Shown: positions 1-5,803, counted from the stretch's first letter. The stretch is DNA of 10,658 bases from CAZGUH01 sp964529005 (GCA_964529005.1 CAZGUH010000077.1:1-10658); one strand, 5' to 3'. Translations and numbers: made by a program. Notes: generated by a model from the letters alone, not told the origin.

Positions 1-47
1 ACTAGGACGGATTAGGAGACGTCGGTCGCAGACGTGACGGCGGCCCG

Positions 48-53
48 TATCGT
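48..53 (+). promoter_or_regulatory. Candidate -10 box for a leaderless transcript of the LLM oxidoreductase gene
   Basis: TATCGT (TANNNT pattern) ends exactly 6 nt before ATG 60, so transcription would begin at or next to the start codon. No Shine-Dalgarno is suitably placed, and no clear -35 hexamer is visible. The same geometry recurs at other genes in the window. Confidence 0.45.
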
Positions 54-59
54 CGGACC

Positions 60-812
60 ATGGCGCGATTCAAGCTCGGTGTGCAGTTGCAGCCCCAGGG
101 AACGTCGACGGACGAACTGCGGCGCGCGTGGGAAGCGGCAGACGCGATGGGCGTCGACTCGATCTGGGTGTGGGACCACTTCTATCCGTTGTACGGCGAT
201 CCCGACGCGACGCACTTCGAGGGGTGGTCGCTGCTCGCCGCGATGGCTGCGACCACGTCGCGGGCGCAGGTCGGCGCGCTGGTGACGTGCAACAGCTATC
301 GGAACCCCGAACTGCTGGCCGACATGGCACGCACCGTCGACCACATCTCGGGCGGACGGGCGGTGCTCGGCATCGGCGCCGGGTGGTTCGAGCGTGACTA
401 CACCGAGTACGGGTACGACTTCGGCGACGCGCCGGGGCGTCTGCGGGCGCTGGCGGAGAGCCTGCCACGGATCACGTCGCGTCTCGGCCGCCTCAACCCC
501 GGACCGCGCGGGCCGCTGCCGATCCTCATCGGCGGCGGTGGCGAACGGGTCACGCTGCGGCTCGTCGCCGAGCATGCGGACATGTGGAACGGCTTCGGTG
601 ATCCCGAGACCGCGCGGCACAAGAACGCTGTGATCGACCACTGGTGCGCGCGTATCGGACGTGACCCGGCGACGATCGAGCGCTCAATCCTCGTGCAACC
701 CGACGCGGACGCCGACGCCTATGTCGCTGCCGGTGTCACGCACCTCATCGTCGCCATGGGTTCGCCGTTCGATCTCGGTGTGCTCGACCGCCTCCTCGCC
801 GCCCGCGAGTAG
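60..812 (+). CDS. LLM-class F420-dependent oxidoreductase (luciferase-like, compact form)
   Basis: A 250-aa luciferase-like monooxygenase-superfamily protein. Members are TIM-barrel flavin or coenzyme-F420 enzymes; in actinobacteria they are mostly F420-dependent oxidoreductases of unknown substrate. Seen in the sequence: the N-terminal strand KLGVQLQPQG (res. 4-13), the segment DSIWVWDHFYPLYGDP typical of the first barrel half, ISGGRAVLGIGAGWFERDY in mid-protein, and the signature PILIGGGGERVTLRLVAEHADMWN after residue 150. The usual long insertion before PILIGGGGE is short here, as in the compact F420 subfamilies, so the protein is probably complete. ATG 60 is the first usable start after an in-frame stop at 3-5. 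No Shine-Dalgarno lies within reach (the AGGAG at 14-18 is about 40 nt away), but TATCGT at 48-53 fits a leaderless promoter. The gene converges on the HNH gene. Family confidence is high; the cofactor is inferred from family, and the substrate is unknown. Confidence 0.93.
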   Translation: MARFKLGVQLQPQGTSTDELRRAWEAADAMGVDSIWVWDHFYPLYGDPDATHFEGWSLLAAMAATTSRAQVGALVTCNSYRNPELLADMARTVDHISGGRAVLGIGAGWFERDYTEYGYDFGDAPGRLRALAESLPRITSRLGRLNPGPRGPLPILIGGGGERVTLRLVAEHADMWNGFGDPETARHKNAVIDHWCARIGRDPATIERSILVQPDADADAYVAAGVTHLIVAMGSPFDLGVLDRLLAARE

Positions 813-859
813 CGGTCCCGCCCGCAGCGATCCTGCCGCCGGCGGGGCGCCCCTTTCCG
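813..859. terminator. Convergent gap with a possible bidirectional terminator
   Basis: This 47-bp gap separates two converging genes. It holds CCCGCC (817-822) and its complement GGCGGG (841-846), about 18 nt apart. It also holds the 10-nt palindrome GGGGCGCCCC (844-853) followed by TTT. These could form a weak stem for either transcript, but no convincing loop plus U-tract structure exists. Read it as a suggestion only. Confidence 0.2.
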
Positions 860-2053
860 TCAGCTCGCTCGTCGTCGGAGTGCGGTGTGGGTGACGGCGC
901 CGTCGGGGCGTGTGATGGTGAGGTGGCGGGCGGTGGGGTCCAGGGTGAGTTGCCAGGCTCCTTCGTGGAGGTCGTGGTGGTGGCGGGTGCAGACGGGGAT
1001 GAGGTTGGCCATGTCGGTCGGGCCGCCGTGCTCGAACGGTGTGATGTGGTGGATGTTGGTGTGCTCGAACGGCACGCGGCAGTCGGGGATCGCGCACGTC
1101 GGGTACATCGCCCGGAGGGCGTGGCGTTGTCGGTGGCTGGCGAGGCGTTGGGCGCGGCCGACGTCGACGACCACGCCGTGGCTGTTGAGCACGTAGGGGA
1201 TGATGTCGGCGTCGCAGGCCATGCGCCGGACGGTGGCGACGGGCAGCATCCCCCCGCCGGTGATCGACAGGGTCGAGTCCGGGCGCAGCCCGTGTGTCAA
1301 CGTGGCCAGGTCGATGTGGACGTGCACGGTCGCCGCCACCCCACCATTCCGGGCCGTGGTGGTGTCGGGGCGGGTGGCGATGGTGTGCAGCGCGGCGGCG
1401 GCGCGTTGGCGGGTGTCGAGGTCGGGGTTGGTTCCGTGGTGGTAGTGGCGTTCGATCGCGCGGTCGAGCACGGCCCACAGCTGGGCGCCGCGTTCGGGGT
1501 CGAGCTCGGCGCGCAGGTGATACATGCCGGTGACGTGATCGATCCAGCGTGTCAGGCGGCTGGCGGCGCGTTGGCGCTCGAGGTCATTGACGCCGCCGTC
1601 GTCGCCGAGCAGGAACGCCATGCGTGCGCAGATGTCGGCGAAATCGTCGGGGGTGGCGCCGGCGGCGATCTCGGCCAGCTCACGTTGGTGCTCGACCACC
1701 GCCGGGGTGCGCGCCGCCGCGCCGGCGAACGCGTCGACATGAACGGGCGTGATGTCCCCGCTCGCCAACGCCTCCTCGACCGCCGGCGCCTCGCTGAGCG
1801 CGTCTGAACGGCGTAGGACGTCGCGTGCCCCGGCCCTGCCCCACAGGCGTCCCGTCGCCACCTCGACCCGACCGGCCTGCCCCACTTGGCGCAACTCGTC
1901 GAGCCGGCGTGTCCCGGCGATCTTCACCGCCGCCAGCCACCCCTCCAACTGGCGCACCAAACCCAACGCCGCCTCCACACCCGCGGCGTCGAGCGACGCG
2001 ATGTCGAGCGACGCCAACCGTGCAGCCGCACCACGATGATCGACCGAACTCAT
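860..2053 (-). CDS. DUF222 / 13E12-type protein with C-terminal HNH endonuclease domain
   Basis: A 397-aa protein with the two-part architecture of actinobacterial DUF222-HNH (13E12 repeat) proteins: a long helical DUF222 region (about res. 20-300) and a C-terminal HNH nuclease fold. HNH residues visible: C320 and C325 (CAIPDC), H335-H336-I337 in place of the usual DHI, N350 in the NLIPVC strand, C355, then H358-H359-H360. Thus one metal-site half is C-x4-C and the other is C-x2-H, with H336, N350 and H359 as the probable catalytic trio. These proteins often occur in many copies per genome; their biological role is not established and self-mobilisation is only suspected. The ATG at 2053 is preferred because AGGGTG lies 6 nt upstream of it. 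A GTG at 2062-2060 would add three residues but overlaps that Shine-Dalgarno. No flanking repeats or other mobile genes were seen. Confidence 0.92.
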   Translation of the reverse strand: MSSVDHRGAAARLASLDIASLDAAGVEAALGLVRQLEGWLAAVKIAGTRRLDELRQVGQAGRVEVATGRLWGRAGARDVLRRSDALSEAPAVEEALASGDITPVHVDAFAGAAARTPAVVEHQRELAEIAAGATPDDFADICARMAFLLGDDGGVNDLERQRAASRLTRWIDHVTGMYHLRAELDPERGAQLWAVLDRAIERHYHHGTNPDLDTRQRAAAALHTIATRPDTTTARNGGVAATVHVHIDLATLTHGLRPDSTLSITGGGMLPVATVRRMACDADIIPYVLNSHGVVVDVGRAQRLASHRQRHALRAMYPTCAIPDCRVPFEHTNIHHITPFEHGGPTDMANLIPVCTRHHHDLHEGAWQLTLDPTARHLTITRPDGAVTHTALRRRAS

Positions 2054-2059
2054 GTTCGG

Positions 2060-2077
2060 CACCCTACGAAGAGGGTG
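2060..2077 (-). promoter_or_regulatory. Leader hairpin that contains the HNH gene's Shine-Dalgarno
   Basis: Read on the minus strand, CACCCT (2077-2072), six loop bases and AGGGTG (2065-2060) form a perfect 6-bp stem, with a possible G-U pair beyond it. The 3' arm AGGGTG is the ribosome-binding site for the ATG at 2053, so a folded leader would mask it. It could also act as a DNA operator or as the end of the upstream GPx transcript. Confidence 0.4.
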
Positions 2078-2115
2078 TCGCAGAGTCGGGCTGACCGCGG
2101 AAAAGCCCCCGGTTA

Positions 2116-2661
2116 CTACTTGGCGAGCTCGCGCTCGATGGCTGCCCCGAGGGCCGGGTCGTCGGGCGTGACCGTCGGCGCGAACCGGCCGACGACCTCA
2201 CCGTCGCGCGCCACCAGGAACTTCTCGAAGTTCCACACCACGTCGGGATCCTCCGTCGGCGTGATCCCGTAGCCGCGCAGGTTCGCGCGGAACGCGTCCT
2301 TGTCGCCCTGCGCGTTCGGAGCCTGTGCGGTCAGCTCGGCGTACAAGGGGTGCTGATCGGCTCCGACGACGCTGATCTTCGAGAACAGCGGGAACGTCAC
2401 GTCGTACGTGGTGCTGCAGAAGTCGGCGATCTCGTCGTCGGCTCCGGGCTCTTGACCACCGAAGTTGTTCGCGGGGAACCCGGCGACGATGAAGCCGTCG
2501 TCCTTGTACCGCCGGTACAGCGCTTCGAGCGCCGCGTACTGGGGCGTCAGGCCGCACTTCGAGGCGACGTTGACGACGAGCACGACCGATCCGGCATGGT
2601 CGGCGAGGGAGGTCGGGGCGCCCGTGATCGACCGGACTGGGATCTTCTGGAGGGGGGTCAT
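2116..2661 (-). CDS. Glutathione-peroxidase-family thiol peroxidase (two-Cys type)
   Basis: A 181-aa thioredoxin-fold peroxidase that reduces H2O2 and organic or lipid hydroperoxides in the cytoplasm (no signal peptide seen). The active-site motif is NVASKCGLTPQY with peroxidatic Cys36 instead of selenocysteine. FGGQEPG (res. 67-73) and the W143-N144 pair follow. Cys82 in DFCSTTYDVTFP sits where the resolving cysteine of yeast-type two-Cys GPx enzymes lies, so thioredoxin is a likelier reductant than glutathione. This fits an actinobacterium, which would use mycothiol or thioredoxin rather than glutathione. The usual PCNQF motif reads PANNF here (res. 63-67), so the Gln of the catalytic tetrad is Asn66. 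The length is typical for a bacterial GPx. ATG 2661 has no Shine-Dalgarno but has TACCTT placed for a leaderless start. It is divergent from the PEBP gene and lies 62 nt upstream of the HNH gene. Confidence 0.95.
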   Translation of the reverse strand: MTPLQKIPVRSITGAPTSLADHAGSVVLVVNVASKCGLTPQYAALEALYRRYKDDGFIVAGFPANNFGGQEPGADDEIADFCSTTYDVTFPLFSKISVVGADQHPLYAELTAQAPNAQGDKDAFRANLRGYGITPTEDPDVVWNFEKFLVARDGEVVGRFAPTVTPDDPALGAAIERELAK

Positions 2662-2667
2662 GCACCG

Positions 2668-2673
2668 AAGGTA
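2668..2673 (-). promoter_or_regulatory. Candidate -10 box for a leaderless GPx transcript
   Basis: On the minus strand TACCTT is followed by exactly 6 nt (CGGTGC) and then the ATG at 2661. No ribosome-binding site is visible. No TTGACA-like -35 is seen, but the inverted repeat at 2681-2695 occupies the spacer and edge of the -35 position. Confidence 0.45.
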
Positions 2674-2680
2674 GCCGCAC

Positions 2681-2695
2681 CGCCGCTCAGCGGCG
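2681..2695. repeat. Inverted repeat in the GPx/PEBP divergent promoter region (possible operator)
   Basis: CGCCGCT-C-AGCGGCG has perfect 7-bp arms around one centre base. It lies 8 bp upstream of the proposed GPx -10 box, where a repressor would block RNA polymerase. It directly adjoins a second 7-bp stem, GCGCGGG (2693-2699) with CCCGCGC (2707-2713). High GC raises the chance rate of such repeats. Confidence 0.35.
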
Positions 2696-2797
2696 CGGGC
2701 GCGGCCCCCGCGCGGCAGACGGCGCTCGAGGTGGTGGCGTCGCCGCGGCGCCCGCCGGTACGGTGCTCGCCCGAAGACTCGGTTCCGATCGAAGCAT

Positions 2798-2804
2798 GGG
2801 GAGG
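2798..2804 (+). promoter_or_regulatory. Strong Shine-Dalgarno that fixes a TTG start for the PEBP gene
   Basis: GGGGAGG lies 6 nt before TTG 2811. The in-frame ATG at 2796 overlaps this site and has no ribosome-binding site of its own, so it is probably not the start. Confidence 0.65.
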
Positions 2805-2810
2805 CAGTTC

Positions 2811-3338
2811 TTGAGCACGAACCCGTACATCACGCTCCCGCCTGCGCCGACGTTCACGCTCGTCAGCAACGATGTGGCGGAAGGACAGAAGCTCCCGATG
2901 GCGCAGGTCAGCGCGCTGTTCGAGGCCGGCGGCAGCGACGTGTCGCCGCACCTGCGCTGGGAAGGCCACCCCGCGGAGACGAAGAGCTTCGTCGTCACCA
3001 TGGTCGACCCCGATGCGCCGACCGTCACGGGTTTCTGGCACTGGGCCGTGGCCAACGTTCCCGGCGACGTCACGGAACTGCCCTCGGGAGCGGGCGACCC
3101 GTCCGGATCGAAGCTTCCCGCCGGGGCGTTCCATCTGCCGAACGAGCTGCGCATGAAGCAGTACCTCGGCGCCGCGCCGCCGCCGGGCCATGGAACCCAC
3201 CGGTACTCGTTCGCCGTGTTCGCCCTGTCGGTCGACAAGGTCGACATCGATCCGGAGGCGACGCCTGCGGTCCTGATGTTCACGGTGCTCGGCTCCACGC
3301 TGGCCCGCGCCGTCCTCACCGCCTGGTACGAGCGCTAA
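2811..3338 (+). CDS. YbhB/YbcL-type phosphatidylethanolamine-binding (PEBP / Raf-kinase-inhibitor-like) protein
   Basis: From TTG 2811 the product is 175 aa, the usual bacterial PEBP size, and starts MSTNPYITLPP. Visible family motifs: GGSDVSPHLRW (res. 40-50), the conserved anion-site segment VDPDAPTVTGFWHWAVANVP (res. 65-84, with D66, D68, P70 and H77), and HRYSFAVFAL later in the chain. These make up the small ligand pocket of the family. Bacterial members have no settled role; lipid or nucleotide binding and inhibition of kinases or proteases have been proposed for relatives. There is no signal peptide, so it is probably cytoplasmic. The TTG is favoured over ATG 2796 and GTG 2763 by a GGGGAGG ribosome-binding site and by the resulting N-terminus. 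The gene is divergent from GPx and followed by a strong palindrome. A possible -10 (TACGGT, 2759-2764) lies upstream. Family is near certain; function is unknown. Confidence 0.93.
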   Translation: MSTNPYITLPPAPTFTLVSNDVAEGQKLPMAQVSALFEAGGSDVSPHLRWEGHPAETKSFVVTMVDPDAPTVTGFWHWAVANVPGDVTELPSGAGDPSGSKLPAGAFHLPNELRMKQYLGAAPPPGHGTHRYSFAVFALSVDKVDIDPEATPAVLMFTVLGSTLARAVLTAWYER

Positions 3339-3349
3339 ACCCGTCGCGC

Positions 3350-3373
3350 GCAAGGGGCCGATCGGCCCCTTGC
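3350..3373 (+). terminator. 24-bp perfect palindrome after the PEBP gene (likely terminator without U-tract)
   Basis: Two 12-nt arms of a perfect palindrome centre on CCGATCGG and begin 12 nt after the TAA at 3336-3338. In RNA this would form a roughly 10-bp GC-rich stem with a GATC loop. No T-run follows. Its position suits a U-less hairpin terminator as described in actinobacteria; a symmetrical operator is the alternative. Confidence 0.6.
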
Positions 3374-3402
3374 CGGGCGGAATCGGCAGGAGGACGATGC
3401 GG

Positions 3403-3428
3403 GTGCCGGCGCATGGGGGCGCCGGCAC
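3403..3428 (+). promoter_or_regulatory. 10-bp perfect hairpin just upstream of the MBL-fold gene's ribosome-binding site
   Basis: GTGCCGGCGC (3403-3412) and GCGCCGGCAC (3419-3428) pair perfectly around the 6-nt loop ATGGGG. The stem ends 1-2 nt before the Shine-Dalgarno AGGAAGAGG. The in-frame upstream ATG 3413 sits in the loop, which argues against it as start. It may be an operator, a leader element or a second U-less terminator. Confidence 0.4.
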
Positions 3429-3429
3429 G

Positions 3430-3438
3430 AGGAAGAGG
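3430..3438 (+). promoter_or_regulatory. Shine-Dalgarno for the MBL-fold gene
   Basis: The purine-rich AGGAAGAGG ends 7 nt before ATG 3446. This selects 3446 over the in-frame ATG 3413. Confidence 0.65.
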
Positions 3439-3445
3439 CAGGCCG

Positions 3446-4288
3446 ATGTCGACGACGTTCGCGCCCGTGGCGCCCACCCTTCGCGTTCCGCCGAGAGAGA
3501 TCGCGGCGGACACGTGGTTGATCCATTCGCTCCAGCCGGCTCTGGGGCAGCCGTTGTTCGTGTACTTGAACTCACTGGTCATCCGCGGCGCCGAGCCGAT
3601 GATCGTCGACACCGGGACGATCGCCAACCGCACGCAGTGGCTCGAGGACGTCTTCACCGTCGTCGAGCCGCAGGACGTGCGGTGGATCTTCCTCTCGCAC
3701 GACGACATCGACCACACCGGGAACCTCGACGAGACGATGGCGGCGTGTCCGAACGCGACGCTCGTGTGCAACTGGGCGATGGTCGAACGGCACACCAACT
3801 GCTTCGAGTTCCCGCTGCATCGCTGCCGGTGGATCGCGGACGGTGAACAGCTCGACATCGGCGACCGCACGTTGCTCGCGCTCCGCCCGCCGGCGTTCGA
3901 CTCGCCGACCACGCGCGGCATCTTCGACCCGCTGACACGGCTCTACTGGGCCGCTGACTGCTTCGCCACACCGCTGCCCGATCCGCACATGCCCGTCGCC
4001 GACTTGGACCCCGACTTCTGGAGCTTCGGAATGATGCTGTTCGCGCTCGGCGCGATCAGCCCGTGGCTCTCGATGGTCGATCCGGCGAAGTACGGCGCGT
4101 TCGTGGACCGCGTGCAGAGCCTCGACATCGGCACGATCGCGTCCTGCCACAGCCCGGTCATCGAAGGTCCGCACATCGACCGTGCCTTCGCCCGGATGCG
4201 CGAGCTGCCGACCGTCGATTTCCCGATGTTGCCGGATCAGTCCGTGCTCGACCAGATCGTGGCTGCCAGCGCCGTGCCGGAGTCGTGA
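3446..4288 (+). CDS. Stand-alone MBL-fold metalloprotein, flavodiiron (ODP)-like subgroup
   Basis: A 280-aa single-domain metallo-beta-lactamase-fold protein. The fold start is visible as the NSLVIRG strand followed by PMIVDTGT (res. 51-58). The metal motif is SHDDIDHTGN: H85-x-D87-x-D89-H90. That spacing is H-x-[D/E]-x-D-H, as in flavodiiron proteins (which use HxExDH), rather than the HxHxDH of zinc hydrolases. D171 in YWAADCF matches the bridging Asp, and H235 in ASCHSP matches the last ligand. At the middle position (AFDSPTT) D152 stands where a His is usual. No flavodoxin or rubredoxin domain is attached, so any O2, NO or peroxide reduction would need a separate electron donor; a hydrolase role cannot be excluded. 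The start is chosen by the Shine-Dalgarno. It is separated from the PEBP gene by a palindrome and converges on the next gene. Substrate is unknown. Confidence 0.88.
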   Translation: MSTTFAPVAPTLRVPPREIAADTWLIHSLQPALGQPLFVYLNSLVIRGAEPMIVDTGTIANRTQWLEDVFTVVEPQDVRWIFLSHDDIDHTGNLDETMAACPNATLVCNWAMVERHTNCFEFPLHRCRWIADGEQLDIGDRTLLALRPPAFDSPTTRGIFDPLTRLYWAADCFATPLPDPHMPVADLDPDFWSFGMMLFALGAISPWLSMVDPAKYGAFVDRVQSLDIGTIASCHSPVIEGPHIDRAFARMRELPTVDFPMLPDQSVLDQIVAASAVPES

Positions 4289-4302
4289 TCCCGGACGTGT
4301 GA

Positions 4303-4842
4303 TCAGCCCGTCCCCGCAGCTGGGGTGAACGCCGCCTCGGCCGCGGCGTGGTGCAACTCGGCGACACGATCGAACTGACTCGTGGCCCGAGCGATGAGGC
4401 CGTCGAGCTCCGCGGCGTCGAGCATCGGGTCGTGGTCGGCGATGGCTCGCAGCGCGACCCACAGCTTGCGCTTCATGATGATCCCACCCGACAGCGCTTC
4501 GAGCTCGAACACGCGGCTGAGCGGCGAGGGGCGCAGCAACGCGCCGTTCAGCTTCAGCTGTCCGAGCGCGACCGCGACCCGGGCGAGGCCGGACTTCAAC
4601 CGGTTCGGGGCGGCGCCATGGTCGGCGAGGATGCGCTCCAGGGTGGCGCGATCCTCGTCGATCTCTCGCTCGATCGCGGCCAGCGCGTCTGCGGTCGGCG
4701 TGCCGGCAGCGGCGCGCCGGCACCGTCGTGCCAACGCCAAGCCTCCCGCGGCCCCGGCGCGGTGGTCGATCAGATAGAGGTGGAGCAGCCTGTCGGGGCT
4801 CGGTCTGCTCGATCGTCCGCGCGGTCTGTCGAGGAGGCCCAT
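4303..4842 (-). CDS. Uncharacterised helical-bundle protein (possibly ferritin-like)
   Basis: A 179-aa, almost wholly alpha-helical protein that I associate with unnamed actinobacterial proteins; no function is established. A basic Pro/Arg-rich N-terminus (res. 6-18) precedes four helical blocks: LLHLYLIDHRAGAAGG (19-34), an acidic helix with IEREIDEDRATLERIL (57-72), LSRVFELEALSGGI (108-121) and a last helix ending FDRVAELHHAAAEAAF (157-172). Asp, Glu and His residues at D26/H27, E60/D64, E113/E115 and E162/H165 recur on these helices, which suggests a ferritin-like di-metal bundle; this is inference only. ATG 4842 is chosen because the reading frame further upstream looks non-coding and lies in the divergent spacer. 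No clear Shine-Dalgarno was seen, though TACACG lies 6 nt upstream. It is divergent from the GntR gene, which might control it, and converges on the MBL gene with a 14-nt gap. Confidence 0.75.
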   Translation of the reverse strand: MGLLDRPRGRSSRPSPDRLLHLYLIDHRAGAAGGLALARRCRRAAAGTPTADALAAIEREIDEDRATLERILADHGAAPNRLKSGLARVAVALGQLKLNGALLRPSPLSRVFELEALSGGIIMKRKLWVALRAIADHDPMLDAAELDGLIARATSQFDRVAELHHAAAEAAFTPAAGTG

Positions 4843-4856
4843 GGCCGGCGTGTACC

Positions 4857-4871
4857 CCGTGCGCGGCACGG
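4857..4871. repeat. Inverted repeat in the divergent spacer before the GntR regulator (possible operator)
   Basis: CCGTGC-GCG-GCACGG has perfect 6-bp arms with a 3-bp spacer, 15 bp upstream of the helical-bundle gene's start. It is the clearest symmetric site in the spacer between that gene and the GntR gene. It does not match the commonly described GntR GTnTAnAC half-sites, so binding by the neighbouring regulator is a guess. Confidence 0.3.
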
Positions 4872-4993
4872 CTGATACCGCGCCCCCGGCGCCGGCCCTG
4901 CGAAGTTCGACGGAGCGCCTGATTTCCGCGACGCTGGCGGTGATGTCGTCGACCAGGAAGGAGCCGGGCGAGCCCAGCGCGAGCACCGCCGCG

Positions 4994-5746
4994 ATGCCGC
5001 GACCGGACGCGCGGCGCGCGATCTCGGCCTATCACCGCGTGGCGCGCGACCTGCGCACGGCGATCCTGCAAGGCCGATATGGCGCGGGTGATCAGCTTCC
5101 GACCGAAGCGCAGCTCGTCGAGCAGTACCGCGTCAGCCGCCAGACCGTGCGCCGGGCGTTCCACGACCTCGTCGCGGAGGGGATCGTGCAGCGGTCTCCG
5201 GGGCGCGGCACCTTCGTCGCCCGCCGCGACGGCCAACACCTCCGCCAGTACGGGTCGATCGACGATCTGATGGCGCTGTCGGCCGACACCGAGCTCGAGA
5301 TCGTCAGCCCGCTGCGCCGCCATGTCGACATCGAAGCCGCGGGGCGGCTCGGTCTCGCGTCGGACACCGTGCACAGCGTCGCGTTCGTCCGCCGCCACGA
5401 GTCGACTCCGCTGTGCCTCACCACCGTCCATCTCCCACCGCAGATCGCGTCGTGCCTGCACGATGTCCCCGAACTCGGCGCCGTCGGCGCGACGACCGCG
5501 GCGACCGTGATCGGCCTGCTCGACGCGCGCCTGCCGAGCCCGATCTCCGAGGCCGAGCAGAGCATCACGGCCTGCCCCGCGCCCGCCCACGTCGCCCAGC
5601 TTCTCGGCTGCGAGGAGCGCGCCGCGGTGTTGCGGGTCGACCGGCTCTATCGCACCGAGGCTGGCGATCCCGTCGAGCTGGCCGTCAGCCACTTCGTACC
5701 GGAGAACTACTCGTACCGGGTCAAGCTGCGCCGAAGCAGCCTATGA
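4994..5746 (+). CDS. GntR-family transcriptional regulator, HutC type (wHTH + UTRA)
   Basis: A 250-aa ligand-responsive DNA-binding protein. The N-terminal winged helix-turn-helix spans about res. 12-76: YHRVARDLRTAILQGRYGAG, then LPTEAQLVEQYRVSRQTVRRAF, whose recognition helix includes S48-R54, and the wing RSPGRGTFVA. The C-terminal UTRA-type effector domain spans about res. 95-245, with TPLCLTTVHLP and, near the end, VLRVDRLYRTEAGDPVELAV followed by a Phe/Tyr-rich strand. UTRA domains bind small ligands such as sugar phosphates, histidine-pathway intermediates or fatty acids. ATG 4994 gives the usual length; ATG 4943 would add 17 residues. Neither has a good Shine-Dalgarno. The debranching-enzyme gene follows after 57 nt on the same strand and another gene diverges upstream, the usual layout of a local regulator. 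Effector and sites are not determined. Confidence 0.9.
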   Translation: MPRPDARRAISAYHRVARDLRTAILQGRYGAGDQLPTEAQLVEQYRVSRQTVRRAFHDLVAEGIVQRSPGRGTFVARRDGQHLRQYGSIDDLMALSADTELEIVSPLRRHVDIEAAGRLGLASDTVHSVAFVRRHESTPLCLTTVHLPPQIASCLHDVPELGAVGATTAATVIGLLDARLPSPISEAEQSITACPAPAHVAQLLGCEERAAVLRVDRLYRTEAGDPVELAVSHFVPENYSYRVKLRRSSL

Positions 5747-5748
5747 CG

Positions 5749-5765
5749 GTCCGCATGGGGCGGAC
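5749..5765 (+). other. Small hairpin between the GntR and debranching-enzyme genes
   Basis: GTCCGC (5749-5754), a 5-nt loop and GCGGAC (5760-5765) begin 2 nt after the GntR stop. A 6-bp stem without U-tract is weak evidence for a terminator or attenuator. If it works, the debranching gene would rely on its own promoter near 5792. Confidence 0.25.
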
Positions 5766-5791
5766 GCGGTGTCTTTCGGCGAAGCCGTCAG

Positions 5792-5797
5792 CAAAAT
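5792..5797 (+). promoter_or_regulatory. Possible -10 box for the debranching-enzyme gene
   Basis: CAAAAT lies exactly 6 nt before ATG 5804, an A/T patch in otherwise GC-rich DNA. It keeps the A at position 2 and T at position 6 of TANNNT but lacks the first T. No Shine-Dalgarno precedes the ATG. This is weaker than the other leaderless candidates. Confidence 0.3.
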
Positions 5798-5803
5798 GGT
5801 CAG

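Noticed and set aside
887..1807. 306-aa open frame on the + strand over the HNH gene
   Set aside because: Gly/Val-rich, low-complexity translation antisense to a clear DUF222-HNH protein; typical GC-driven shadow frame.
860..2053. DUF222-HNH gene as part of a mobile element, intein or intron
   Set aside because: No transposase, terminal repeats, intein splice motifs or interrupted host gene; it lies between intact unrelated genes.
3397..3846. AGGAGG followed by ATG 3397 opening a 149-aa frame
   Set aside because: Only 3 nt spacing and an Arg/Gly/Asp-rich product overlapping the MBL gene; kept only as a possible leader signal, not a gene.
4843..4986. Upstream extension of the helical-bundle gene to 4986 (227 aa)
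   Set aside because: The added N-terminus has no helical pattern and would fill the divergent promoter region; ATG 4842 gives a coherent protein.
3572..5692. 706-aa open frame on the minus strand
   Set aside because: Runs across three well-supported genes and the spacer; Arg/Asp/Ala-rich with no recognisable domain; shadow of high GC content.
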